NCBI GenBank assembly: GCA_016178705.1
Contig: JACOST010000004.1
Span: 1 to 64,000 of the forward strand
Origin: Deltaproteobacteria bacterium
GTDB taxonomy: Bacteria; Desulfobacterota; Binatia; HRBIN30; JACQVA1
Direction of reading: 5' to 3'
DNA length: 64,000 nucleotides
Made by a program: the position numbers and the translations under genes. Of this stretch, positions 15,632 through 25,619 are shown piece by piece; the first letter of the stretch is position 1; each line of letters opens with the position of its first letter. The notes under the pieces are model-generated. The model had not been told where the DNA came from, made no database searches, and saw only the letters and a program-made list of their open reading frames with translations.

Positions 15632-16159
15632 GTGAAATTTCACGTTCGCGATATCGAGGCCGCGGCCAAGGAGCGGCGCTTTGACGAGCCGACCCAGGAG
15701 CTCGCCCGCTTGCTGGCGGAGCCTGTGCAAGATTTCCGCCTGCCGGCGCTGCTGCCGGTCACCGTGTCATGCTATCGCGCCGGCGACGACCTTTTCTTCG
15801 GAGGTCGCGTCGATGGCGACATCATCGGCCGTTGCTCGCGTTGCCTTGAAGAGTATACGTTCCCGCTCGCGCTCGATTTTTCTTTCGTCTACACGCCGCA
15901 CCGTGAACTCGGCGAGGGACGCGAATTGGAAGCCGACGACACCGATCTGAGTTACTACGAAGGCGACGAGATCGACCTCTCGCCGCTGCTGCACGAACAG
16001 ATCATGCTCGCGTTGCCGACCCGACCGCTGTGCCGCGAAGAATGCGCCGGCCTGTGCCCGCAGTGCGGCGTCAACCGCAACCTGACACCGTGTGACTGCC
16101 ACGAGGAACGCGGCGATCCTCGATTGGCCGTATTGCGTACACTGAAAGTTCATCCCTAA
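15632..16159 (+). CDS. DUF177 (YceD-like) protein
   Basis: A 175-residue DUF177/YceD family member. Members of this family are needed for 23S rRNA accumulation and are almost always next to rpmF, as here. The family pattern is present: [15 protein letters not shown] in the middle and [17 protein letters not shown] near the end, two CxxC pairs suggesting a zinc site. GTG 15632 is the start. It begins the rpmF-fabG-acpP-glyA run. Confidence 0.85.
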   Translation: MKFHVRDIEAAAKERRFDEPTQELARLLAEPVQDFRLPALLPVTVSCYRAGDDLFFGGRVDGDIIGRCSRCLEEYTFPLALDFSFVYTPHRELGEGRELEADDTDLSYYEGDEIDLSPLLHEQIMLALPTRPLCREECAGLCPQCGVNRNLTPCDCHEERGDPRLAVLRTLKVHP

Positions 16160-16215
16160 GCGTCCAAATCCGGCGGGCAGCCCTCGCTGCCATCAATCAG
16201 AAGGAGTTCACACCC

Positions 16216-16398
16216 ATGGCAGTTCCGAAACGGAAGACCTCTCACTCAAAGAAAAACCAGCGGCGCGCACACGACGCGTTGACGGCGCCAGCGCTGTCGA
16301 CCTGCCCGGACTGCGGCGAACCGACCTTGCGCCATCGCGCCTGCTCGCGTTGCGGCTCGTATCGCGGCCGCAAGGTCATCGAGGGCAGCGCGGAGTGA
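16216..16398 (+). CDS. rpmF: 50S ribosomal protein L32
   Basis: A 60-residue L32 with the standard start [17 protein letters not shown] and a zinc ribbon CPDCGEP...CSRCGSYRG, so this is the zinc-binding C+ version. A strong AAGGAG lies 8 nt upstream of ATG 16216. In most bacteria rpmF is followed by plsX; here fabG follows immediately. Confidence 0.96.
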   Translation: MAVPKRKTSHSKKNQRRAHDALTAPALSTCPDCGEPTLRHRACSRCGSYRGRKVIEGSAE

Positions 16399-17157
16399 GT
16401 GCGTTTGCCCGTGAGCCCGCTCGCCGATCAGGTTGCGTTGGTCACCGGGGGCTCGCGCGGCATTGGCCGCGCGATCGCACAGCGCTTAGCCGCCCAGGGC
16501 GCGCGCGTAGTCATCACCTACGTGAGCAATCAGGCAGCCGCCGATGAGTGTGTGCGTGCCATCAAGGAGGCAGCGGGCGACGCCGAGGCCGTGCAGTTCG
16601 ATGTCGCCGATGGTGAGGCGACCGGCACCGCAGTCACCGAGTTGGTCGAACGCTGCGGGCGGCTCGATGTGCTCATCAACAACGCCGGCATCACCATCGA
16701 CACGCTGATTCTGCGCATGAAGGCAGACGACTGGGACCGCGTGCTGGCGGTGAATCTCCGCGGCGCGTTCAACTGCACCAAGGCCGCTGCCCGCACAATG
16801 GTGCGCGCGCGCTACGGGCGCATCGTCAACATCACCTCGGTGATCGCCGAGATGGGCAATGCGGGTCAAGGCGCCTATGCGGCGGCGAAGGCCGGGCTGA
16901 TCGGCTTCACCAAGTCGATGGCGCGCGAGTTGGCCGCCCGCAACATCACCGTCAACGCCGTTTCGCCCGGATTCATTGAAACGGAAATGGTGCAGCGCTT
17001 GCCCGAGACGGTGCGGGCGGAGTATCTCAAGGCCATCCCGGCGGGCCGACTCGGCACGGCGGAAGAAGTGGCCGCGGCGGTCGCGTTTCTCGTTCAGCCG
17101 GAAGCCGGCTATATCACCGGCCAAGTGGTGGGCGTGAACGGCGGCCTCTACATGTGA
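16399..17157 (+). CDS. fabG: 3-oxoacyl-[acyl-carrier-protein] reductase
   Basis: FabG reduces 3-oxoacyl-ACP with NADPH during fatty-acid elongation. In the 252-residue protein TGGSRGIGRAIAQ is the cofactor turn, NNAGI follows, and the Ser-Tyr-Lys catalytic set is in ITSV (Ser) and GAYAAAKAG. The C-terminal TGQVVGVNGGLYM is typical. GTG 16399 directly abuts the rpmF TGA; GTG 16411 would give 248 residues, closer to the family norm. Neighbouring acpP supports FabG over a generic short-chain dehydrogenase. Confidence 0.92.
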   Translation: MRLPVSPLADQVALVTGGSRGIGRAIAQRLAAQGARVVITYVSNQAAADECVRAIKEAAGDAEAVQFDVADGEATGTAVTELVERCGRLDVLINNAGITIDTLILRMKADDWDRVLAVNLRGAFNCTKAAARTMVRARYGRIVNITSVIAEMGNAGQGAYAAAKAGLIGFTKSMARELAARNITVNAVSPGFIETEMVQRLPETVRAEYLKAIPAGRLGTAEEVAAAVAFLVQPEAGYITGQVVGVNGGLYM

Positions 17158-17175
17158 GCAAGGAGGGAGAGCGGT

Positions 17176-17418
17176 ATGGCGTCAGCGGTTGAGGACAAGG
17201 TGAAGGCCATTATAGCGGAGCAACTCGGTGTCGGCCCGGAAGAGGTCACGCCGGACGCGTCCTTCATCGAAGATTTGGGTGCCGATTCGCTCGACATCGT
17301 CGAGTTGGTGATGGCGCTCGAAGAAGAATACGACCTCGAAATCACCGACGAGCAGGCGGAAAAGATCCGCACGGTGCACGACGTCGTCAAGTTCATCGAG
17401 GACAACAAAAAACCCTGA
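17176..17418 (+). CDS. acpP: Acyl carrier protein
   Basis: An 80-residue acidic four-helix carrier. [17 protein letters not shown] contains the DSL serine that receives 4'-phosphopantetheine. It carries growing acyl chains for FabG and the other FAS II enzymes and for LpxD. A strong AAGGAGGGAG lies upstream of ATG 17176, 18 nt after fabG. Confidence 0.96.
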   Translation: MASAVEDKVKAIIAEQLGVGPEEVTPDASFIEDLGADSLDIVELVMALEEEYDLEITDEQAEKIRTVHDVVKFIEDNKKP

Positions 17419-17498
17419 GCCACGTATCCGGGCGCACCGCATCGCCCCGGAGATCAGGTTCAACACGAGACGACGGGCACCGCCGTGAGTAGTCAGCG

Positions 17499-18740
<1,242 letters not shown>

Positions 18741-18800
18741 CGGATCGCGCTTGAGCCGCCGGCGGCACGGCGCGGCTGGTGGGGCGTCGGCTCGAAGCGG

Positions 18801-19403
18801 TTAGACCGCACCTGGGGTAACAACGCCATCCCTCACGACACAGTAATGAATCGACAGGCCGTGGTATTGTGAAAGCACGCGAAGGGTCGGCACGAAGGCT
18901 CGATGCGGTTCCCCATCTAAGGCGATAAACAACTGGATCTGCTCGGGTGCGATGCCAGTGCCGGCATACATCGCTGCCCATGCAGTCGGGCCAGGCGAAA
19001 GCCCGCCGGTAAGGGCCTTTGGAGAGATCTTTGTCGTGCTTCGTGAGCGCTCTGGATGCTGCTCAGCGTACCACCGCAGGAAGGCTAAGCCCGCACTACC
19101 AAGCATCAGGGCGCCGGCGTAGTACATCAGCAACTGCCCCACCACCTTAGCCGCGGCATCTTGTGCCGCAGTCGCCTTCGCCTCAACAAGGACAAGGCGC
19201 GTCTGACCAGCTATGGGTAGGAGGATGAGGTCAACCAACCCACACGGTTCCGCGACGCGACAGCGCCGAATCGCAAGGGCCCCAGGGTATCCGATGGCCT
19301 CGGGGCTTGCCATGATTGCGTTCTCGATCGCCGCTTCGCGAGACACCACTGGAGCCACGTCGCTGCTAGCCATGCCTGCTCCTCGCCATGTTGGTGCTGT
19401 CAA
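18801..19403 (-). CDS. PD-(D/E)XK nuclease-like hypothetical protein
   Basis: A 200-residue protein (190 if ATG 19373 is the start). Residues about 55-80 read CGLVDLILLP...RLVLVEAKATAAQDAAAKV: an Asp on one strand and E-x-K on the next, followed by a helix with QLLMYYAG. That is the core of PD-(D/E)XK nucleases such as NERD, VRR or DUF91-like proteins. The rest is unrecognised. It stands alone between glyA and nadB and converges on glyA. A DNA-repair, restriction or nucleotide-cleaving role is possible, but the motif alone does not prove catalysis. Confidence 0.5.
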   Translation of the reverse strand: MTAPTWRGAGMASSDVAPVVSREAAIENAIMASPEAIGYPGALAIRRCRVAEPCGLVDLILLPIAGQTRLVLVEAKATAAQDAAAKVVGQLLMYYAGALMLGSAGLAFLRWYAEQHPERSRSTTKISPKALTGGLSPGPTAWAAMYAGTGIAPEQIQLFIALDGEPHRAFVPTLRVLSQYHGLSIHYCVVRDGVVTPGAV

Positions 19404-19405
19404 CT

Positions 19406-19439
19406 TTGGATTCGGCGCATCCTTGGATTCGGCGCATCC
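19406..19439. repeat. Two tandem 17-bp repeats
   Basis: TTGGATTCGGCGCATCC occurs twice back to back, just upstream of the start of the nuclease-like gene. The flanks hold no third copy. Probably a replication-slippage duplication, though it sits where a promoter would be. Confidence 0.8.
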
Positions 19440-19622
19440 AATGACATCCCGTACCCCCGCGCCAGACAGCCGCTGCGATTGAGCACCGGCGTGGGATATT
19501 CAAGGCCGGAAGGACCGCTGCCAGCCGCGCTCTCGATCCGCATTCGGATGCTTTCGCGTCACAGCGGCGCCTGCGGCTCGCCGGCAGCCCGGTCCCGCGA
19601 TCTCCATTCCCGCTTCCTTCGT

Positions 19623-21275
19623 TCACGCCGACGCGCGGCGGCGGTAGAGCGATGCCAGGAATTCCTGATCGGGCGCGAATTGCTCACCGCGCGTGACGAT
19701 CGTATCGCGCTGCCGGTGCGTGTCGTCGTGCTCCGGGTAGTCGATCGTGTAGTGCAGGCCGCGGCTCTCTTTGCGCGTGATGGCGGCGATGATGATCAGT
19801 TCGGCAACCAGCGCAATGTTGCGCAGCTCGATCAGGTCGGCGGTGACCTTGAAGTCCCAGTAGTATTGCCGGATCTCTTCCTGCAACAGCGTGATGCGCT
19901 TGAGGGCGCGCGCCAGGCGGCGATTCGAACGCACGATGCCGACGTAGTTCCACATCAGCCGGCGGATCTCGTCCCAGTTCTGGGTGACGACGACCGACTC
20001 GTCGCTGTCGGTCGCGGCGCCCGGATTCCACGCCGGACGGTCCGGTGGGGTCGCGCGATCAACGGCAATCAAGGCGACCGCGTGGCGCGCGGATCGGTGA
20101 CCGAACACCATGGCTTCGAGCAGCGAATTCGACGCCAGCCGATTGGCGCCGTGCAGCCCGGTCATTGCCACTTCGCCGGCGGCGTACAGCCGGCGCACGG
20201 TGGTGACTCCGTCCGCATCGGTGAGCACGCCACCGCAGCAGTAGTGCGCGGCCGGCACTACCGGAATCGGGTCCCTGGTGATGTCGATGCCGAACTCGAG
20301 ACAGCGCGCGTGAATGGTCGGAAACCGTTCGCGCACGAAGGCGGCACCCTTGTGCGTGATGTCGAGATAGACGTGCTCGAAGCCGTACACCTTCATCTCG
20401 CTGTCGATGGCCCGCGCAACGATGTCGCGCGGCGCCAGCTCGGCGCGCGCGTCGTAACGTTTCATGAACTCGACGCCGTCAGGTCTTCGAAGCACCGCCC
20501 CTTCGCCGCGCAACGCCTCGCTGATCAAGAACGACTTCGCCGCCGGGTGAAACAGACACGTCGGGTGGAACTGGATGAACTCCATGTTGGCGATCGGCAC
20601 GCCGGCGCGATACGCCAACGCGACGCCGTCGCCGGTCGCGATGTCCGGGTTGGTGGTGTAGAGGTACACTTTCCCTGCCCCACCGGTCGCTAGCACCGTG
20701 GCGCGCGCGCGCAACGTTTTGATTTCAGCGGTACGCTTGTCGAGCGCGTAGACGCCCCAGCACGACGGCGTGCCGATCGACGGATCGGACTTGGCATCAA
20801 TGAGCAGATCGATGGCAATATGATCTTCGAGCACGGTGATCGCCGGCGTGCGCCGCACCGCCTCGACCAACGCGCGCATGATCTCTTGGCCGGTCGCATC
20901 AGAGGCGTGCAGCACGCGACGACGCGAGTGGCCGCCTTCGCGCCCGAGGTCGTACTCGTCCTCCTTGCCCGGGCGCAGCGAAAAATGGATGCCGCGCGCG
21001 ATGAGGTCGCGGATGCGGTCGGGGCCTTCGCAGACGACGATCTCGACGATGTCGCGATGACACAAGCCAGCCCCTGCGACCATGGTGTCCTCGATATGCT
21101 CGTCGAACGAATCCTCGGGACTCCACACCGAGGCGATCCCACCTTGCGCATGCGTGGTGTTGCTCTCCGGCATGCCGGTCTTGGTGAGCACCAAGACCGA
21201 CCCGTGCGCCGCTGCTTCGAGAGCGAAAGTCAGCCCCGCCAATCCACCGCCGATGACGAGAAAGTCCGCGTCCAT
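19623..21275 (-). CDS. nadB: L-aspartate oxidase
   Basis: NadB oxidises L-aspartate to iminoaspartate, the first step of de novo NAD synthesis, with FAD. The 550-residue protein begins with the dinucleotide-binding VIGGGLAGLTFALEAA. TTHAQGGIASVW, HPTCLFHP and HYCCGGVLTDADG are flavin and substrate elements, and AANRLASNSLLEA-type sequence (HGANRLASNSLLEA) is the family signature that separates NadB from succinate dehydrogenase. The C-terminal helical domain is complete. nadA and nadC are not adjacent. Confidence 0.94.
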   Translation of the reverse strand: MDADFLVIGGGLAGLTFALEAAAHGSVLVLTKTGMPESNTTHAQGGIASVWSPEDSFDEHIEDTMVAGAGLCHRDIVEIVVCEGPDRIRDLIARGIHFSLRPGKEDEYDLGREGGHSRRRVLHASDATGQEIMRALVEAVRRTPAITVLEDHIAIDLLIDAKSDPSIGTPSCWGVYALDKRTAEIKTLRARATVLATGGAGKVYLYTTNPDIATGDGVALAYRAGVPIANMEFIQFHPTCLFHPAAKSFLISEALRGEGAVLRRPDGVEFMKRYDARAELAPRDIVARAIDSEMKVYGFEHVYLDITHKGAAFVRERFPTIHARCLEFGIDITRDPIPVVPAAHYCCGGVLTDADGVTTVRRLYAAGEVAMTGLHGANRLASNSLLEAMVFGHRSARHAVALIAVDRATPPDRPAWNPGAATDSDESVVVTQNWDEIRRLMWNYVGIVRSNRRLARALKRITLLQEEIRQYYWDFKVTADLIELRNIALVAELIIIAAITRKESRGLHYTIDYPEHDDTHRQRDTIVTRGEQFAPDQEFLASLYRRRASA

Positions 21276-21413
21276 CGCCCCTTCTGTGCTCTCCTATCCG
21301 CCCTGCCGAAGCCGCGAGATGTCGCCTCGCATATCACACGGTGTACACGGCCAAGGCAAGCCGAGAAAGAAATCGGTTGACCACACCGGTAAAACTTCGT
21401 AGCCTTCGACACA

Positions 21414-22001
21414 ATGCGGAGGGGCATACTACTCATTGTCGCTGTTTGCCTGTGCGCCACCGCCGCGCGCGCCGATATCTATATGTATCGCGACCGCGCC
21501 GGGGTGTTGCACTTCAGCAACGCACCCTCCGAGCCGGCGTACCGGCCCTTCGTGCCCGACTTCAGCGGCTGGGTGCGCCGGATGGGGCCGATCGTCGACC
21601 GCGAGCGTTACCAGCGCTACGACCAGATCATCCGTGACGCCGCCCATCGCAATGGGGTCGATACCGCGCTGGTGAAGGCCGTGATCCGCGCCGAATCCGA
21701 CTTCGTCCCGCAAGCGCTCTCTCCCAAAGGGGCGCAGGGGCTGATGCAACTGATGCCGTCGACGGCGCACCGGCACAACGTGTGGCGAGTCTGGGAGCCG
21801 CGGCAGAACGTCGAAGGCGGCGTGCGCCATCTGCGCATGCTGCTCGATCGCTACAGCGGCAACATTCGGCTTGCGGTCGCCGCCTACAATGCCGGCGAGA
21901 AGGCGGTCGACAACTACGGCGGCGTGCCACCGTATCCGGAGACGGTCGAATACCTCGCCCGCGTGCTGCGCTTCCGCGATCACTACCTGCGCGCGCAGTA
22001 G
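21414..22001 (+). CDS. Lytic transglycosylase (SLT domain) with DUF4124 N-terminus
   Basis: A 195-residue exported protein that cleaves murein between MurNAc and GlcNAc. The signal peptide is residues 1-20. Then IYMYRDRAGVLHFSNAP is a DUF4124-type segment. The SLT domain (about 65-190) has the catalytic Glu in VIRAESDF, then SPKGAQGLMQLMPSTA, and AAYNAGEKAV. Short for the family but with all core motifs. It diverges from nadB. Confidence 0.88.
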   Translation: MRRGILLIVAVCLCATAARADIYMYRDRAGVLHFSNAPSEPAYRPFVPDFSGWVRRMGPIVDRERYQRYDQIIRDAAHRNGVDTALVKAVIRAESDFVPQALSPKGAQGLMQLMPSTAHRHNVWRVWEPRQNVEGGVRHLRMLLDRYSGNIRLAVAAYNAGEKAVDNYGGVPPYPETVEYLARVLRFRDHYLRAQ

Positions 22002-22055
22002 TTCCCCCCTGGCCGCGCTCTAGCCTCACGCCTGCAGTCATGGTAGCCGACGCGA

Positions 22056-22625
22056 ATGGCGCGGTTGCCGAATCTTCTGTCGCTGTTTCGCATCGCGCTG
22101 ATTCCTGTGCTGGTGTGGCTGCTCACCGATACCGGACGCGGGGCCGCGCTGTTGGCCGCGCTGGTTTTCTTTCTCGCCTGTTTGAGTGATTTCTTCGACG
22201 GCTGGCTCGCCCGCCGGCACGGCATCATAACCACGCTCGGCAAGTTTCTCGATCCGCTCGCCGACAAACTGATCGTGATGGCCGCGCTGGTGATGCTGGC
22301 GTGCCTCGACCGCCAGCCACGCGTACCGGCGTGGATGGTCGTTCTGATCGTCGGGCGCGAACTGGCAGTCACCGGACTACGCGCCATCGCCTCGGGTGAG
22401 GGCGTCGTTCTCGGCGCCGAAGAGCTCGGCAAGTACAAGATGATCTATCAGATGTTCGCGCTCTGCGGGTTGTTGCTCCACTACCGATTTCTCGGCGTCG
22501 ATTTCCACGGCGGCGGAATGTATTTCCTGTGGATCTCGTTGGTGATCAGCCTGTGGTCGGGCATCGCCTATCATGTGACCGTCGCTCGTGCCGTGCTGCA
22601 ATCGCGCCCGCCGGCGGGAGCGTGA
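22056..22625 (+). CDS. pgsA: CDP-diacylglycerol-glycerol-3-phosphate 3-phosphatidyltransferase
   Basis: PgsA makes phosphatidylglycerol phosphate. The 189-residue membrane protein has the CDP-alcohol phosphotransferase motif D-x2-D-G-x2-A-R-x8-G-x3-D-x3-D in SDFFDGWLARRHG through GKFLDPLADK (about 45-70), and about five hydrophobic segments. A 54-nt gap separates it from the transglycosylase. Length and start MARLPNLLSLFRI are standard. Confidence 0.92.
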   Translation: MARLPNLLSLFRIALIPVLVWLLTDTGRGAALLAALVFFLACLSDFFDGWLARRHGIITTLGKFLDPLADKLIVMAALVMLACLDRQPRVPAWMVVLIVGRELAVTGLRAIASGEGVVLGAEELGKYKMIYQMFALCGLLLHYRFLGVDFHGGGMYFLWISLVISLWSGIAYHVTVARAVLQSRPPAGA

Positions 22626-22691
22626 AACGCCGGATGTTTCCCTTGCAAAACCGACTGCCGACAGCAATAGATCAACGTACAAGGAGTATCT

Positions 22692-22988
22692 GTGCAACAC
22701 GAGACCACCATTTCGAACCCAGGCATCGATCTTGCGGACAACACCAGCATACCTCCGCGGCCATTGTGGCGGCGCGCGTGGGATGGTTGGATGCGCTTCG
22801 CGCACGTCCTCGGCGTCATCAACACCCGCATCATCATGTTCATTTTCTTCTTCATCCTCGTCCTGCCGGTCGGATTGGTGCTGCAGATGCTGCGCGACCC
22901 GTTGCACATCAAGCATCCGCCAGACACCAACTGGGTGCCGCACCCGCATGACGCCCACGGTCTCGACGGCGCCCACCAACAGTTCTGA
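22692..22988 (+). CDS. SxtJ-like small membrane protein
   Basis: A 98-residue protein with one long hydrophobic stretch (about 50-75, IIMFIFFFILVLPVGLVLQML) ended by RDPLHIK. The pattern INTR-hydrophobic-PxGLxxxxxRDPL matches the SxtJ family as I remember it: small membrane proteins found beside carbamoyltransferases and glycosyltransferases and of unknown function. GTG 22692 has AAGGAG 5 nt upstream. It lies just before a GT39-like gene. No carbamoyltransferase is nearby. Confidence 0.6.
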   Translation: MQHETTISNPGIDLADNTSIPPRPLWRRAWDGWMRFAHVLGVINTRIIMFIFFFILVLPVGLVLQMLRDPLHIKHPPDTNWVPHPHDAHGLDGAHQQF

Positions 22989-23055
22989 GAGTCGTCTGAG
23001 CATCCTCGGCTTGCTGGGCTTGCCCGGCTGCGTTGGCCTCTGCTAGGCGCAGCCG

Positions 23056-24756
23056 ATGCGCTGGTGGGAATGGACGATACTGCTGAGCCTGCTCGTGCTA
23101 GGGGCGGCCGTACGGTTTGACCAGCTCGGCAAGGTCGGACTCTCCCTCAACGAAATTCGCGACGCGCTCATCGCGGAGCAACCGCTGACTCAACTGCCGG
23201 CGGCTGTCGCGCAACAAACCGGCACCACACCGCTGCCGGCGATTCTCACACACATCGCGCAGCACCGCTGGGGACGTACGGAAACCACGGCGCGTGCATC
23301 GGCGGCTCTGTTCGGCAGTGCGACGATCCTCGCCGTCGGCCTCGCGGGCAGCGTTTTGTTCGGCGCCCCGGCACTGGTTGGCGCGGCACTACTCGCGCTG
23401 GCGCCCGCGCACATCGCCGCATCGCGCGAAGTGCAAGCGGCGGCACTCGCCGGCCTGCTGGTCGTCGGACTCGTCACCTGCGCGTGGCGAGTTCTGCAGC
23501 AACCAACCTGGCGGAAGACGCTGGCCTTCGCGGCCATCAGTACCGCAGCCTTCTACAGTCACTACGGCGCCGTACCGGTACTGGCGGCGATACTCGTGGT
23601 CGCAACAGTGGCGGCCGCGTTCCAGCGAGATATTCGCCCAGCCACCGGGCGCCTGTTCGCCGCCTCACTAGCAGCGCTCTTCGCCTTCGCTCCGTGGCTG
23701 TGGCTCGATGCCCAAGCCGGTCGCGGCTCGGTGATGTACGTTCCACACATCACCACCGACACCTTCACCGGTCTCGTGCGCGCCTTCACGGTGGACGACC
23801 GCCCAGTGTCACCGGCGTGGGTGATTGCCGTGGCGTGCGCCGCCGCCGCGGGCGTCGCGCGGGGGGTATTCGAAGCGCGCCTGGCTTCGAGCCTCGTCAC
23901 GATGAGCGTAGTCGCTACTGTTGCGACCACGCTGGCGGTGACCTATCAGCTCCCCCACCCGTTCGATCCTCACCAAGTCCTACTGCTGTTGCCGCTCTAC
24001 CTGTTGCTCGCGGCGCGCGGGTTCGAGTGGCCGTTGCAGTTGATCCGACCACCCGCACGACCATACCTACGAGCCGCCGTCGCACTGGCGATCATCGTGC
24101 CGAATCTGCTCGTGCTCCGCGGGCCGGCGGCGACGCCGCTACCCGACTGGCGCACAGTCGCTGCCGTGGTCGGCAACAACGCATGGTCGGACGACGCGGT
24201 CGCAGCGCCGGGCGCGCGTGAGGCGTTGCTCTTCTACGCGCCGGGCCTGCTGCGCCAAGTGCTACCCGAAGCGCCCGCGGGACGTCTCGCGAGCGCCTTG
24301 GAGCACGGTGTGCGCGGATGGTTGGTGGCGCCGCTCAGCGTGCAGCTCGGGGGCGCCTGGCCCGAGCTGACGGGCTGGATCAATAGCGGCAACGTCATTG
24401 ATCTCAGTGTCGGCGACGATCCGCTAATCTTATACGGCGGCGATACGAGTCGCGCGATGCTCCTCCGCGAGATCGCCGGGTTCGACCTGCCAACCGCGGC
24501 CCTCGCGCGCGGCCGCTGGCTGCGCGACTTGCTCCAGCAGACCGGGCCGGTTCCCGCCGTCTTCCGTCTCGTCGACCAACTCGCCGCGGCCGAACCCGGC
24601 ATATCGCTCCGCAACCCCGAGTTGCTGAACATTGTTTCGCTGCTCGTGCACAGCGGACACCGCGAGCAGGCACGGGGACTCGCCGCCCGGATCGCCGAAG
24701 CGGAACCGGATTGGTTAGAAGCGCAGCAGGCGCTGGTCGCGGTGCAATCAGACTGA
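23056..24756 (+). CDS. GT39-like polytopic membrane protein
   Basis: A 566-residue protein with about ten membrane segments in the first 380 residues and a soluble C-terminal part. The first loop has LSLNEIRDALIAEQPL, where most GT-C/PMT enzymes have an Asp-Glu catalytic pair; here only the Glu is evident. That raises the possibility of an altered or non-catalytic member. The C-terminus (about 515-566) looks like a helical repeat. It overlaps the end of rfbD by 9 nt on the opposite strand. Confidence 0.55.
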   Translation: MRWWEWTILLSLLVLGAAVRFDQLGKVGLSLNEIRDALIAEQPLTQLPAAVAQQTGTTPLPAILTHIAQHRWGRTETTARASAALFGSATILAVGLAGSVLFGAPALVGAALLALAPAHIAASREVQAAALAGLLVVGLVTCAWRVLQQPTWRKTLAFAAISTAAFYSHYGAVPVLAAILVVATVAAAFQRDIRPATGRLFAASLAALFAFAPWLWLDAQAGRGSVMYVPHITTDTFTGLVRAFTVDDRPVSPAWVIAVACAAAAGVARGVFEARLASSLVTMSVVATVATTLAVTYQLPHPFDPHQVLLLLPLYLLLAARGFEWPLQLIRPPARPYLRAAVALAIIVPNLLVLRGPAATPLPDWRTVAAVVGNNAWSDDAVAAPGAREALLFYAPGLLRQVLPEAPAGRLASALEHGVRGWLVAPLSVQLGGAWPELTGWINSGNVIDLSVGDDPLILYGGDTSRAMLLREIAGFDLPTAALARGRWLRDLLQQTGPVPAVFRLVDQLAAAEPGISLRNPELLNIVSLLVHSGHREQARGLAARIAEAEPDWLEAQQALVAVQSD

Positions 24757-25611
24757 CGACGGGCGGCCGCGCAGATAACACGCCAGTGCGTCCTGCCAAG
24801 GCGGCAAGTCATCGAGACCCAGCGCCGCCAGGCGATCATGACGAAGCACCGAGTAGGCCGGCCGCCGCGCCGCCGCGCCAAACGCGGCAGACGTCGTCGG
24901 CGACAGGTCAGCGACAATGCCGGCGAGCCGAAACGCCGCGGCGGCAAACTCGAACCATGAGCACGCCCCGGCGTCGGTGATGTGATACAGACCGAACGCT
25001 GTGGTTTCGAGCAACTGCAACACCTTCGGCGCGAGATCGGCCGTCGCGGTCGGGGTCAGCACCTGATCGTGGACCACGCGAATTGGCTTGCCTGCACGCC
25101 CCAGGCGCAGCATGGTCTCGACGAAATTGCCGCCTTTGCCGCTGCTGCCGGCGTGACCGTACAGTCCACACGTACGAATGACGAAGTGACGCGGACAGGC
25201 TTGTCGCACGAGATGCTCGCCCGCCAGTTTCGAGGCTCCGTACACGCTCAGCGGTTCCGCTGCGTCGGCCTCGCTGCGCGGTGAGGCGACGTCACCGGCG
25301 AACACGTAGTCGGTGCTGAAGTGGATCAACGTTGCGTCGTGCGCAGCGCACCAGCGCGCCAACTGCAAGACGCCGAACGCGTTGACCGCGAAGGCGGCTT
25401 CGACTTCTTGTTCGCAGTCATCGACGCGGTGAAAGGCGGCGGTGTTGATGACCACGTCCGGGCGCTCGCGATCGAGTCGCGCGCGCACCGCCTCGTGATC
25501 GCGCAGTTCGCAATCCGCGTGGGTGAGCGGGATCGGCGTATGGTGGGTGCTCAGCAGCGGCAGCAAGTCGCTGGCGAGCTGGCCATTGGCTCCGACCACC
25601 GCAACGCGCAT
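24748..25611 (-). CDS. rfbD: dTDP-4-dehydrorhamnose reductase
   Basis: RfbD (RmlD) carries out the last step of dTDP-L-rhamnose synthesis. The 287-residue protein starts MRVAVVGANGQLASDLLPLL with the NADP turn GANGQLA. VINTAAFHRVDDCE, HFSTDYVFAGD and YGASKLAGE (YxxxK) are diagnostic. ATG 25611 opens the fold and is 8 nt after the lipoprotein stop; a longer frame to 25779 is a shadow. rfbA, rfbB and rfbC are not in the window. It ends an operon hisS-aspS-lipoprotein-rfbD. Confidence 0.88.
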   Translation of the reverse strand: MRVAVVGANGQLASDLLPLLSTHHTPIPLTHADCELRDHEAVRARLDRERPDVVINTAAFHRVDDCEQEVEAAFAVNAFGVLQLARWCAAHDATLIHFSTDYVFAGDVASPRSEADAAEPLSVYGASKLAGEHLVRQACPRHFVIRTCGLYGHAGSSGKGGNFVETMLRLGRAGKPIRVVHDQVLTPTATADLAPKVLQLLETTAFGLYHITDAGACSWFEFAAAAFRLAGIVADLSPTTSAAFGAAARRPAYSVLRHDRLAALGLDDLPPWQDALACYLRGRPSSV

Positions 25612-25619
25612 CGCCTGAC

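Noticed and set aside
18754-18765. GCCGCCGGCGGC palindrome after glyA as a terminator
   Set aside because: There is no T-tract after it; at this GC content such palindromes are expected by chance.
21377-21405. TTGACC-17-TAGCCT promoter before the lytic transglycosylase
   Set aside because: The -10 is weak and would start transcription within a few bases of ATG 21414, so support is insufficient.
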